From: JBFHRE01 sp041746105
GTDB taxonomy: Bacteria > Actinomycetota > Acidimicrobiia > Spongiisociales > ZC4RG35
Assembly: GCA_041746105.1 (NCBI GenBank)
Contig: JBGTHP010000009.1
Location: 62,001 to 126,000 of the forward strand
Direction: 5' to 3'
DNA length: 64,000 nt
In this document: positions 48,320-56,714 of the stretch, in pieces
Numbering within the stretch: the first letter of the stretch is position 1
How the letters are laid out: the number at the start of each line of letters is the position of its first letter
Notes under the pieces: model-generated
The model's database searches: none
Told to the model about the DNA's origin: nothing
Seen by the model: only the letters and a program-made list of their open reading frames with translations
Made by a program: the position numbers and the translations under genes

Positions 48320-50109
48320 ATCCAGAAGACCAGATTCGGGCCGCCTTCGAGGACCTGAGCCGGCGTGTCGCCGATGAGCCGAGCCGTCCAATTCCGAGCA
48401 GCGGTCACCCGAGTCGTAATCGACGAGCCCTTCCCGCTCTCGCTGCGGCGATGGGAACGATCGTTGTCATTGGCGGGATCGCGTTACTTCAGATCCTGCC
48501 CAGCGATCCCCCGATAACGGCCCCGGCGGTCACAAGTGGATTGGTGACCACGACGGTCCCCGACGGGTCGCCCACCACCGTTCCCCCGTCGACGACGCCA
48601 ACTCCTCAGGTAGCGGATGACCGCTATCGGGTGAACGCCGAACTCGTTGCCGGTGACAGTTCGGATCCGTTCCTCAATGTACGAGTCGAGCCGGATCCGT
48701 CGGCCCAACTGTTGGCAAAGCTCCCTCCCCAATATCGAGGCATGCGAGTGACGGGCGCCGAAGCGACGGCACCCGACGGCGGGAGTTGGGTTGAGGTGGA
48801 GTTGCTCCATCCCACCCCGATCACCAGCGGCTTGGCGCCAACCGGCGGCAAAAACCCGCGCGGTTGGGTAAACAGCTCTTTTATCGTCCATCTCGTCGAT
48901 GGGATCTCGGTCGGCACAGAATACCTTCCGCCATGTGCGGGTGCCTCCGCCGCCCCTGGCAGCGACGGCACCGCCTCGTATGTTGCATCGCTCGAAGCGG
49001 TCAGGCTCACTGAGAACTGTCTTCGAATCGTGGTCGGATTCGGATTCGGCACCGGTGACTTCGAGTGGATGTCGGTGACCCAATTCCTTCTCACCGAGCC
49101 CCCGGTTTGGAGCGAGCTTCAGGGTCCGAGACCGCTCATTCTTGCCCTGCCCAACTCCACGATCGCCTGGCCGGCTGCGGCAAACGCATCGGATGTGTAC
49201 GTCGTCAGGTTGCCCGATCTGGGTCTGGGGTTGACCTCGCTCGAGGCGGCGGATTCGGTGACGATCCGGGATTTCGAAGGAATGCTCGTGATCGATCTCG
49301 AAGGTGGTTCCCAACCGCCTCCGATCAAGGACAATGGAGTTGTCTTGACCGGCGAGCCCTCGGTCGGCCTCGGTTCGATATCGGTCGCCGGACTCGCTCG
49401 CCCCTTCGAAGCGAATCTCGGGGTCTACATCGAGGACCTGAGTGGGACGCCGGTGAGTGCGTTGTGGTCGGGGAGCAGCTTTTTCGGAACAGTTCGCCAA
49501 GACTCATATGCAGTGCAGACCAACGACTGGACCACAGCCTGGGCTGGTTTCGCGGTGAGGGCCGAAGGGCTGCCCAACGGCTCCTACGTCATGGTCTTGT
49601 CTCCCGACGGGGGGTCGGATCAACCAAGGGCTCTCCGCCTGCCATTTGTCGTGTCAGACTCCCAACCCGCGTCCGACCCGCCCTCGGTCCAGTCCAACGA
49701 GATCGCCACCGCGCTTGCCAGTTTCGCCCACGGGGGTCCCACACCGCCCCTTGCAGAAAGTGTCATGCTTCGGCTTGGAGTATCCGACAACACCGTCACC
49801 TTGGACACGCCCGGTCTCGCCGATCCATCCAATTGGGTGGTGGATGCCAACGAGTTCGAGGGGTACACGGGGCCATTCGATTTCCTCAGCTTTCTGAGGA
49901 ACCGTCCGTTCGTTTCGGTGACCGACGGGCAGGTGGATCACTGTGCATCACCTCCGATCGATTATTGGCCGGCGGTGGGTCTGACCAGTCCACCCGTCAA
50001 CATCCAGCCAATCGGGATCGACAGCTGCATCGACTGGTTCAACCTGGCCGTTCGCCTCGACGATCAAGGCCAAATCACCGAAATCGTGCTCGACCTCTAC
50101 GGGCCGTGA
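48316..50109 (+). CDS. Membrane protein coupled to the sigma factor, with SH3b-like and Gmad2-like domains
   Basis: A 597-residue single-pass protein. The first 40 residues are cytoplasmic (MNPEDQIRAAFEDLSRRVAD), then one membrane segment (LAAAMGTIVVIGGIALLQIL), a Thr/Pro-rich linker and a large extracytoplasmic part. FLNVRVEPDPSAQLLAKLP with WVNSSFI resembles a bacterial SH3 domain; SVAGLARPFEANLGVYIEDLSGTPV and PNGSYVMVLSPDGG resemble a Gmad2 immunoglobulin-like domain. The last 100 residues are unassigned. The short N-terminus could hold the sigma factor as an anti-sigma would, and the outer part could sense the cell wall; both are inference. It ends at a convergent hairpin region with nuoG. 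Confidence 0.65.
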   Translation: MNPEDQIRAAFEDLSRRVADEPSRPIPSSGHPSRNRRALPALAAAMGTIVVIGGIALLQILPSDPPITAPAVTSGLVTTTVPDGSPTTVPPSTTPTPQVADDRYRVNAELVAGDSSDPFLNVRVEPDPSAQLLAKLPPQYRGMRVTGAEATAPDGGSWVEVELLHPTPITSGLAPTGGKNPRGWVNSSFIVHLVDGISVGTEYLPPCAGASAAPGSDGTASYVASLEAVRLTENCLRIVVGFGFGTGDFEWMSVTQFLLTEPPVWSELQGPRPLILALPNSTIAWPAAANASDVYVVRLPDLGLGLTSLEAADSVTIRDFEGMLVIDLEGGSQPPPIKDNGVVLTGEPSVGLGSISVAGLARPFEANLGVYIEDLSGTPVSALWSGSSFFGTVRQDSYAVQTNDWTTAWAGFAVRAEGLPNGSYVMVLSPDGGSDQPRALRLPFVVSDSQPASDPPSVQSNEIATALASFAHGGPTPPLAESVMLRLGVSDNTVTLDTPGLADPSNWVVDANEFEGYTGPFDFLSFLRNRPFVSVTDGQVDHCASPPIDYWPAVGLTSPPVNIQPIGIDSCIDWFNLAVRLDDQGQITEIVLDLYGP

Positions 50110-50123
50110 CCGTTCCTTAGGCG

Positions 50124-50156
50124 CTTCGCCCCGAATGCGGATACAGGGGCCGAAAG
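50124..50156 (+). terminator. Probable terminator of the sigma-factor operon
   Basis: CTTCGCCCC pairs imperfectly with GGGGCCGAAAG across a 13-base loop, 14 bases beyond the stop of the membrane-protein gene. There is no U tract. The matching hairpin of the opposite gene lies at the other end of the same inverted repeat. Confidence 0.45.
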
Positions 50157-50314
50157 TTCGCCACAACCAAGAGCCTCTACCACCCTAAGTCGCTTTGGGC
50201 CACTCTCCGTGGTGGAAACGAATCCCTGATTCGAGCATGCTGATTGAACGCGGCGAAAACAGAGGTCACATCGCAAGCCGAAGTGTGGGAGCCTGGTCCA
50301 ACTTTCGGCGATTC

Positions 50315-50330
50315 GCCCCGAATACGGGGC
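50315..50330 (-). terminator. Probable terminator of nuoG
   Basis: GCCCCG and CGGGGC form a six-base perfect stem around a four-base loop, eight bases beyond the nuoG stop on the minus strand. It is followed by GCGAATCGCC, without a U tract. Confidence 0.5.
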
Positions 50331-50337
50331 CCACAGC

Positions 50338-52764
50338 CTAAGGAACGGTCAGAACCACGGCAGGGCCCGAGCCGAGGCTGGGGACGCCTGGTTGATTGAA
50401 GGGTACGTAAACGGTTCCCGGCGCCAGTGAATCATCAAAACGGACCGGGAGCACAACCGAACCTCCCGAAGCCGAGACGGTGGCCTCGCCACCATCGGCG
50501 AGACCCAGCCTGGCGGCATCGTCAGGGTGGACCGCGACAAACCCGCCCGGGGCCAGCGAATGGAGCGACAGTCCTTTGCGCATCAGAACACCGTCGTCGT
50601 ACATCGTGCGAGCCGAATGCAACACCAGATCGGACAAGACCGACCTGGTCTCGGTCTCCACCGGCACATAGTTGAGGGGTTGCGCTGCCTCGCCGTGAGG
50701 CACCACCACTCCGTCCTCTGCATCCCATTCGAGCAGCTCGAGCGTCAGACCGTCATAGGCGGGCGCTGTGGCCGCGATCTGTTTAAAGATCACCTCGGGG
50801 GAATGCAGACCCAGGTCAACCCCCATGGCTCTTGCGAGATCATCGATGATCGACCAGTCAGGGCGCGACTGACCCGGCCCGGGAGTTATCCGATTGACGG
50901 TTTGCACCCGCCCTTCGAGATTGGTGACCGTGCCCGCCTTCTCGGCGAAACCTAGAGCCGGAAGAATCACGTCTGCGTAAGCGTTGGAGTCGTTGCGAAA
51001 CAGGTCGATCGAAACTACGAACTCGGCCCCTTCCAGACCTGCGACCGCCAGAGTCCCGTCTGGCATGTCGCGAACGGGGTCCGCGCCGAGCATCAACAAT
51101 GCCTTCATCTCACCACCGGCCAGGGCTTCCATCATCATGCGCGTCGATCGCCCTGGGACTGTCGGGAACTCACCCCACGACTCGGACAGATTGGCACAAT
51201 GGACTCCGGTCAACGGAGCGCGTCCCGGCAACAAGGTGGGTGCCAGACCCATGTCGAGCGCTCCGAATACGTTGGCGCGTCGCGCGAGTGGCAAGACTTT
51301 GGCGTCTGGGAGGGTGCGGACGAACGCCGCCACCGACTCGGCCAGGCGCGCATCTTCGGTCAATCCGCAGCGGCCCACCAATGCCACAACTGGTCCGTGA
51401 TCCAGGGCCGCCTTCGCAGCCGTGGCGGGACCGGTGCCCGATTTGAGCTGTGCCAGCATTTCCCCACCGGATCCTGGGCGGTAGCGAAGGACGTGGTGTG
51501 CCCGATCGTCGAGACCCGATTGGCGGGGATGCACCACGATCAGGGTTGCTCCCAACTCTTGGGCGGCCCGGCGCACTCGCAAATAGAGGGTGGGATGTTC
51601 TTCTTTGAGGTCAGGACCCCACAACAAGATCGTCCTGGCAGAATCGAGGTCACCGATCAGGGCACGGTCGGCAACCGCCGCCAGGAACTGGGGGTCGAGT
51701 CCGTCATCGAGTTGAGCATCGATGTTGTTTGATCCGACCACCGCTCGCATGAATTTCGACAAGGCGAAAGCGTCTTCGTTTGTGCCACGGGAGCCACCGA
51801 TGGCACCGATGGCGGCCCCGCCATGCCTAGCCTTGATCTCCGACAGTTTCTGGCCGATCAGAGCAGACGCTTCACCCCAACCGATTTCGGCAAAGGTTCC
51901 GTCCGACTGACGGCCGAGAGGCACCGTCAACCGCTCGGGGGAATTGAGGTACTCGAACCCAAATCGGCATTTGTCGGAGAGCCACCCATGATTGGTCGCC
52001 TCGGAGTCCACCCCGACAAAACGCAAGACCTCGTTCTGACTGGCGTGGATCGCGATCCGATCACCGCTGGTGCAGTGGGTGCAAGTGGACTCGACCATCT
52101 GCAGGTCCCAGGGTCGTGCTTTGAACCGGTAGGCGGTGGCCGTCAAGGCCCCCACAGGGCAGATCTGAACGGTGTTGCCGGAGAAATACGAGGTGAATGG
52201 ATGACCTTCGAAGATATTGATTTCGGTGAAGTTCCCCCTCTGTTGGAATTCGATCAGAGGATCGCCCGAGACCTCGTCGGAAAAGCGGGTACAGCGGGCG
52301 CAGAGGATGCAGCGTTCCCGGTCGAGCAGCACCAGGTCCGAGATCGGAATTGGCTTTTCATAATGCCTCTTCTCTTCGACAAATCGTGACTCGCCCGGTC
52401 CGTAGGCGATCGCCTGATCCTGGAGCGGGCACTCTCCCCCTTTGTCACACACCGGGCAATCAAGAGGGTGATTGGCGAGAAGGAATTCGAGGATCCCCTC
52501 TTGTGCCTTCTTCACGGTGTCGTTCTTGGTGTCCACGACCATTCCGTCTGCAACCGGGTTGGTGCAGGCAGTGATCATCATGGGGCCTCGTGGCGTTTCG
52601 ATCTCGACCAGGCACATCCGGCACATCCCTACAGGATTCATCCTCGGATGCCAGCAGAAACGGGGAATGTAGGTCCCGTTGTCCTGAGCGGCCTTGATGA
52701 TCAGCTCGCCTTTTCTGACCTCGTAGGCTTGGCCATCGACCTTGATCGTCACCAGTTCGCTCAC
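50338..52764 (-). CDS. nuoG: NADH-quinone oxidoreductase subunit G
   Basis: An 808-residue iron-sulfur subunit. Ligands by residue: Cys37, 48, 51 and 67 for the [2Fe-2S] cluster; His99, Cys103, 106 and 112 for the His-ligated cluster; Cys152, 155, 158 and 202 for the third. A fourth site, like the N7 cluster of E. coli, has Cys228, Cys231 and Cys266 but Asp235 where the third cysteine is expected (CTHCTSGDRIAI). The C-terminal 550 residues form the molybdopterin-oxidoreductase-like fold and a final domain (FVAVHPDDAARLGLADGG). It overlaps nuoF by four bases. Its last codons lie in an inverted repeat shared with the convergent gene. Confidence 0.94.
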   Translation of the reverse strand: MSELVTIKVDGQAYEVRKGELIIKAAQDNGTYIPRFCWHPRMNPVGMCRMCLVEIETPRGPMMITACTNPVADGMVVDTKNDTVKKAQEGILEFLLANHPLDCPVCDKGGECPLQDQAIAYGPGESRFVEEKRHYEKPIPISDLVLLDRERCILCARCTRFSDEVSGDPLIEFQQRGNFTEINIFEGHPFTSYFSGNTVQICPVGALTATAYRFKARPWDLQMVESTCTHCTSGDRIAIHASQNEVLRFVGVDSEATNHGWLSDKCRFGFEYLNSPERLTVPLGRQSDGTFAEIGWGEASALIGQKLSEIKARHGGAAIGAIGGSRGTNEDAFALSKFMRAVVGSNNIDAQLDDGLDPQFLAAVADRALIGDLDSARTILLWGPDLKEEHPTLYLRVRRAAQELGATLIVVHPRQSGLDDRAHHVLRYRPGSGGEMLAQLKSGTGPATAAKAALDHGPVVALVGRCGLTEDARLAESVAAFVRTLPDAKVLPLARRANVFGALDMGLAPTLLPGRAPLTGVHCANLSESWGEFPTVPGRSTRMMMEALAGGEMKALLMLGADPVRDMPDGTLAVAGLEGAEFVVSIDLFRNDSNAYADVILPALGFAEKAGTVTNLEGRVQTVNRITPGPGQSRPDWSIIDDLARAMGVDLGLHSPEVIFKQIAATAPAYDGLTLELLEWDAEDGVVVPHGEAAQPLNYVPVETETRSVLSDLVLHSARTMYDDGVLMRKGLSLHSLAPGGFVAVHPDDAARLGLADGGEATVSASGGSVVLPVRFDDSLAPGTVYVPFNQPGVPSLGSGPAVVLTVP

Positions 52765-54068
52765 AGGTGATCACCTCCGAGAGGGCAGACGCCGTCCCGG
52801 ATGTGGGCCAGCACTTCGTCTTTGAAGTATTTGGTGATCGAGATGATCGGCGAAACCGCCGAGGGGCCAAGCGGACAGATAGTGGTCATGCGCGGCGGCC
52901 ACGCCAGGCCAACCGAGATGTTGTCGGATACGTCGAGCATCACGTCGACGTCGTTGGGCCGACCCTGACCCGACTCCACCCTGTGCAGGATCATCTCGAG
53001 CCAGGTGGTGCCCTCGCGGCAAGGCGTACATTGCCCACAGGACTCGTGAGAAAAAAACCGGACTACCCGCTCCGCCGCCTTGACGACGCAGGTGGTGTCA
53101 TCCATCACCACAACGGCACCAGACCCGAGCATCGAGCCGGCCTTGCCAGTGACGTCCTTGGTGATCTCGAGGTCGAGATGGTCGACAGGAACAAACCACG
53201 GGGCCGACGCCCCGCCCGGAATCCAGCATTTCAGCTCGCGGCCGCCCCGGATTCCGCCGGCGATTTCGTAGATCAGCTCGCGCCAGGTGATTCCGTGAGG
53301 CAATTCGTAGTTTCCAGGCTTGTTGACATGACCGGACACGGAGAACAGGAACGTGCCGGTGTCGGCCTCGTGCCCTAGCGCCTTGTAGGCGTCCACCCCC
53401 ATCTCCATGATGTAGGGAAGGTTCGCCATGGTTTCGACGTTGTTGACGATGGTCGGCTGCATGTACAGGCCCTTGGCCGCCGGAAAATAAGGCGGTTTGA
53501 GGCGAGGTTCACCTCTCAATCCTTCGAGAGAGTTGATCAGTGCAGTCTCTTCTCCGCAGATATATGCCCCACCTCCGATATGCACGGTGACCTCGAGGTC
53601 GAACTCGGAGCCGAAGATCCCTTTGCCCAAAAACCCTTGTGCATAAGCCTCATCAACAGCCTTCTGGAGCCTGCGAGCGGGTTTCGGGTATTCGCCTCTG
53701 ATATAGACAAAAGCGTGGTGGACCTCGTTGGCGACGGCGGTGATGATGATTCCCTCCACCACAGAATGCGGGTCACGCTCCAAGAGCTGTCTGTCCTTGA
53801 ACGTCCCTGGTTCGGATTCGTCGCCGTTGATGACGAGATACGCGGGTCGAGGGGAAGCGAGAAAACTCCATTTCATCCCGGCAGAAAAGGCCGCCCCACC
53901 GCGGCCGAGTAATCCAGACGCCTTCACCAATTCCACGAGTTCGTCGCGGGTTTGGGTGAGGGCCGTACGGGCCTGGACGTAGCCACCGGTTTGCTCATAG
54001 CGGGACATGGTGTTGGAGTCCGCGGGATGTTCCGACATTCGCCGGGTGATCACCTGGGGATAGGTCAT
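52761..54068 (-). CDS. nuoF: NADH-quinone oxidoreductase subunit F
   Basis: A 435-residue flavoprotein subunit that oxidises NADH. LGRGGAAFSAGMKWSFL is the FMN/NADH-binding loop, VINGDESEPGTFKDRQLLERDPH follows, GAYICGEETALINSLEG is the second glycine-rich block, and ESCGQCTPCREGTTW with a later cysteine binds the N3 [4Fe-4S] cluster. The ATG overlaps the nuoE stop and the end overlaps nuoG, each by four bases. Confidence 0.95.
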   Translation of the reverse strand: MTYPQVITRRMSEHPADSNTMSRYEQTGGYVQARTALTQTRDELVELVKASGLLGRGGAAFSAGMKWSFLASPRPAYLVINGDESEPGTFKDRQLLERDPHSVVEGIIITAVANEVHHAFVYIRGEYPKPARRLQKAVDEAYAQGFLGKGIFGSEFDLEVTVHIGGGAYICGEETALINSLEGLRGEPRLKPPYFPAAKGLYMQPTIVNNVETMANLPYIMEMGVDAYKALGHEADTGTFLFSVSGHVNKPGNYELPHGITWRELIYEIAGGIRGGRELKCWIPGGASAPWFVPVDHLDLEITKDVTGKAGSMLGSGAVVVMDDTTCVVKAAERVVRFFSHESCGQCTPCREGTTWLEMILHRVESGQGRPNDVDVMLDVSDNISVGLAWPPRMTTICPLGPSAVSPIISITKYFKDEVLAHIRDGVCPLGGDHL

Positions 54069-54685
54069 GGTGTCTCCCGACCGGTGGTCCCGAGTATGTC
54101 GATGGCCGGAAATGGCCCAATCGCTCCCTCTGATTCCGATACGGCCCAGTCGAAACTGGTCTTTCCGCCAAAAAGCGCCTGCATCTCGTCGGCCCTCACC
54201 ACAGGTGGAAGGCCGTCACGCAGCCAGCGCACGAGTTCTCGAGCCTTGTCGGGAGTAAGACCTTCGACCAGCTCATAGTTGACCTGAACCGCAGGCGCTC
54301 CCCCGCAGGCACCGATGCACTCTGCGTGTTCGACCGAAAGCAGACCGTCGTCATCTGTGCCTCCGTGAGCCACCCCGGACTCGTCTTCGATGGCGTGGAG
54401 GATGGCATCACCGCCCAACAACATGCACGAAATGGAGGTGCAGGCAGAGATCAGATACCGACCGGTGCGTTCGCGCTTGTACATCGTGTAGAAAGACGCC
54501 ACCGAGCGGACTTGTGCAGGGGTGATCCCAACCCACTCAGAAACTTCTTTGATTCCCTCATCCGTCAGCCATCCGTCTTCTGCCATGGCCAAATAGAGGA
54601 GTGGCATCACTGCCGAACGCCGCTGGGGATACCGGGCGATGATCCCGCGGGCAATTTCCTGGGTGACTTCTGACCAACGGCTCAT
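54065..54685 (-). CDS. nuoE: NADH-quinone oxidoreductase subunit E
   Basis: A 206-residue thioredoxin-like [2Fe-2S] subunit (cluster N1a). Cluster ligands lie in CTSISCML and CIGACGGAPAVQVN. MSRWSEVTQEIARGIIARYPQRRSAVMPLLYLAM matches the normal start of the family, so I used this ATG, although the frame is open for 32 further codons and no strong ribosome site precedes it. The C-terminal 40 residues are a lineage-specific extension (PPVVRADEMQALFGG). It heads the E-F-G group. Confidence 0.93.
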   Translation of the reverse strand: MSRWSEVTQEIARGIIARYPQRRSAVMPLLYLAMAEDGWLTDEGIKEVSEWVGITPAQVRSVASFYTMYKRERTGRYLISACTSISCMLLGGDAILHAIEDESGVAHGGTDDDGLLSVEHAECIGACGGAPAVQVNYELVEGLTPDKARELVRWLRDGLPPVVRADEMQALFGGKTSFDWAVSESEGAIGPFPAIDILGTTGRETP

Positions 54686-54782
54686 CGAGGGCGCAGAATA
54701 GGAAGACAAGGCACTGCGGTCGAAACCAACCGGCATACATTTGCTTTCGAAGGAATCTCCAGAACGAAAGAGGTGCGGCAAC

Positions 54783-55151
54783 TCAAATCTGAAACCGCCG
54801 GTTCACTGCCGCGAACACCGAGCGAATAGTTGCCTTTGCTTCATCCTCGTGCGGCCGCACGGCGGCAGAGCCGATCAAGGGTTCTGCCGGTCCTGACTCC
54901 TGAATCAGGACGGTGACGTATGCGAATCCACCCAATTCTCCTCGGGCGACTCCGACAAAATCGGCAGTAGCAGGCGTGGGCGACGCCGCGCGGGCGGCGG
55001 AGAGCGCCGCTCGCGCCACAACCGTCAACCGGTCCTGAGCCGACCCCTGGGCGATACCGGTCACCTCGGCACCGTTCCACTCGACCACAACGGTGACCTC
55101 GAGCCGACCACGTTTCGTGACTTCGTCGAACATGGCCAGTCGGGATCTCAC
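54783..55151 (-). CDS. Unknown conserved-looking small protein upstream of nuoE
   Basis: A 122-residue soluble protein with regular alternation of strands and helices: RGRLEVTVVVEWNGAEVTGIAQG, RLTVVARAALSAARAA, TADFVGVARGELGGFAYVTVLIQES and GSAAVRPHEDEAKATIRSVFAAVNRRF. The last block, ending in a helix with AVNRRF, weakly recalls the regulatory domain of isopropylmalate synthase and related small-molecule sensors, but I cannot assign a family. A GTG start is used; an ATG six codons in is possible. It is 97 bases ahead of nuoE on the same strand and could be co-transcribed. Confidence 0.55.
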   Translation of the reverse strand: MRSRLAMFDEVTKRGRLEVTVVVEWNGAEVTGIAQGSAQDRLTVVARAALSAARAASPTPATADFVGVARGELGGFAYVTVLIQESGPAEPLIGSAAVRPHEDEAKATIRSVFAAVNRRFQI

Positions 55152-55189
55152 GCGGGCAGCCTAACCACCCGACGTCGCAGTCAGATTGA

Positions 55190-55195
55190 TACATT
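55190..55195 (+). promoter_or_regulatory. Probable -10 element of a leaderless promoter (TACATT)
   Basis: TACATT fits TAnnnT and ends seven bases before the ATG of the LLM oxidoreductase gene, with no ribosome site between. Transcription would begin at or next to the start codon. The same arrangement is seen at the sugar aminotransferase gene near 14.8 kb. Confidence 0.4.
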
Positions 55196-55202
55196 TGTCC
55201 CG

Positions 55203-56090
55203 ATGCGAATCGGGATTCAGTTGCCGGAGACCGAACGTTTGGTTCCATGGTCCGAGCTCAGCGAGATGGCAACAACGATCGAACAACTCGGTTTCGACTC
55301 GATCTGGGTCGGAGACCATCTCCTCTATCGCGACGAAACGGGTCGCGCGGCGGGGCCGTGGGAGGCGTGGACCACCCTGGCCGCGCTGGCTGCCGTAACC
55401 GAACGGGTTCAAATCGGACCGCTGGTGGCGGCCACCGCGTTCCACAACCCGGTGATGCTTGCCAAACTTGCCTCAACCGTCGACGAGATCTCCGGGGGGC
55501 GGCTCGTCCTGGGCGTGGGCGCCGGTTGGAATCGCCTCGAGTTCGAGGCATACGGTTTTCCCTACGACCGCCGTGTTTCGCGCTTCATCGAGTCGTTTGA
55601 GATCATCCGTCGTCTCCTCGCAGGAGAAACCTTTGATTTCGACGGGTCCTTCTTTTGTCTACGTGGAGCCGAACTGGCCCCGCCTCCGAAACCGGGTGGC
55701 CCGCCGCTCATGATCGGATCGAACGGATCACGCATGTTGCAGGCAACTCTGGCCCATGCGGCCTCGTGGAACTCCTGGTTCGAGGATTTCGGCAATCGTC
55801 CCGAGGCCTTGCCGCCTCTCCTGGACAAGATCGATTCGGCTTGCGAGGCCGTCGGTCGGGACCCTGCCACCCTCGAAAAGACCGTCGCCGTCCTCGTTCA
55901 ATACGGGACAGAACCACAACGTCGGAACGACTCAAACCCGATTGTGGGATCGGCATCGGAGGTCGCCGACGTCCTTCATCGTTTTGGCTCCATCGGGGTC
56001 TCACATGTTCAGTTGGTGCTCGATCCGATCGATCTCGACAGCATCGGGGAAGCGGGGCTTGTCCTAGATCTGTTGAGGAGCCCGCCTTGA
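55203..56090 (+). CDS. LLM-class (F420-dependent type) oxidoreductase
   Basis: A 295-residue TIM-barrel flavin or F420 oxidoreductase. MRIGIQLPETERLVPW and EQLGFDSIWVGDHLLYRDE are the N-terminal strands; RVQIGPLVAATAFHNPVMLAKLASTVDEISGGRLVLGVGAGW is the family's central signature, and PPLMIGSNGSRMLQ the late cofactor-binding loop. The substrate is unknown. F420 use fits an actinobacterium but cannot be told from FMN use by eye. The gene overlaps a methyltransferase gene by four bases. Confidence 0.85.
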   Translation: MRIGIQLPETERLVPWSELSEMATTIEQLGFDSIWVGDHLLYRDETGRAAGPWEAWTTLAALAAVTERVQIGPLVAATAFHNPVMLAKLASTVDEISGGRLVLGVGAGWNRLEFEAYGFPYDRRVSRFIESFEIIRRLLAGETFDFDGSFFCLRGAELAPPPKPGGPPLMIGSNGSRMLQATLAHAASWNSWFEDFGNRPEALPPLLDKIDSACEAVGRDPATLEKTVAVLVQYGTEPQRRNDSNPIVGSASEVADVLHRFGSIGVSHVQLVLDPIDLDSIGEAGLVLDLLRSPP

Positions 56091-56689
56091 TCGTCCCTGA
56101 GCCCGAATTCATGGAAGAACACCTGGCGCTGGAGGCCGTCTATCTGGGTTCCGAGGTACCGGAGAAACAATCGGGTTATTCGGGAGGGCGGGAACGATGG
56201 GTCAACGAGCGATCGCCCATCGCCACCGCCCTCAACCGGTCGGGCACCTTTCTCGACGTAGGGTGCGCGAACGGGCTCTTGCTCTGGGACATCATTCATT
56301 GGGCCGGCGCCAGGGATATCGAGATCGAGCCGCATGGCCTCGATCTCGGAGCAGGCCTCATCGAACTGGCACGGGAGCGCCATCCTGACCATCGCGACAA
56401 CTTCTCGGTCGGCGATGCCTGGATATGGCAACCGGACCGGAGATTCACGTACTGCTATTCGCTACTCGATGCAGCACCCGACCACCTCATGTCCGAATGG
56501 ATCGCGCGCCTTGGCGATTGGGTCGAGCTCGGCGGTCGCCTGATCCTCGGCTCTTATGGCTCAACCTCACGCGGAGAGGATCCAGTTGATCCTGGTCCGC
56601 TCCTTCGGGCCGCCGGGTTCGCTGTCGCCGGTTCTGCGGGAGGAGGCGAGCCGGTGAATGCCCTATACGCATGGAGCGAAATCGGCTGA
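56087..56689 (+). CDS. Class I SAM-dependent methyltransferase
   Basis: A 200-residue methyltransferase. SAM motif I is GTFLDVGCANGLLLWDIIHWAG, the acidic end of the second strand is PHGLDLGAGLIELAR, and FSVGDAWIWQPDRRFTYCYSLLDAAP the later motif. The TTG start was chosen because GAGGAG lies seven bases before it and the codon overlaps the LLM stop (TTGA); an ATG eight codons in is possible. Coupling to an F420-type oxidoreductase suggests that both act on the same small molecule, which is inference. Confidence 0.78.
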   Translation: MIVPEPEFMEEHLALEAVYLGSEVPEKQSGYSGGRERWVNERSPIATALNRSGTFLDVGCANGLLLWDIIHWAGARDIEIEPHGLDLGAGLIELARERHPDHRDNFSVGDAWIWQPDRRFTYCYSLLDAAPDHLMSEWIARLGDWVELGGRLILGSYGSTSRGEDPVDPGPLLRAAGFAVAGSAGGGEPVNALYAWSEIG

Positions 56690-56713
56690 CCGGCGTGCCT
56701 GCGGTTCTGCCGG
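56690..56713. terminator. Short hairpin between convergent genes
   Basis: CCGGC and GCCGG form a five-base stem around a 14-base loop. It fills the whole gap between the methyltransferase stop and the stop of the glutamate dehydrogenase gene and could act for both. It has no U tract, so the call is tentative. Confidence 0.33.
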
Positions 56714-56714
56714 C

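Larger units (their letters stand above)
50108..50350. repeat. Inverted repeat flanking the convergent intergenic region
   Basis: GACCGTTCCTTAGGC occurs at 50108-50122 and its exact complement at 50336-50350. Each copy is the 3' boundary of one of the two convergent genes and is followed, going inward, by a related run with GCCCCG and GCCGAAAGTT, so about 50 bases are shared in opposite orientation. The 190 bases between hold no gene and no further element I can name. Confidence 0.7.
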
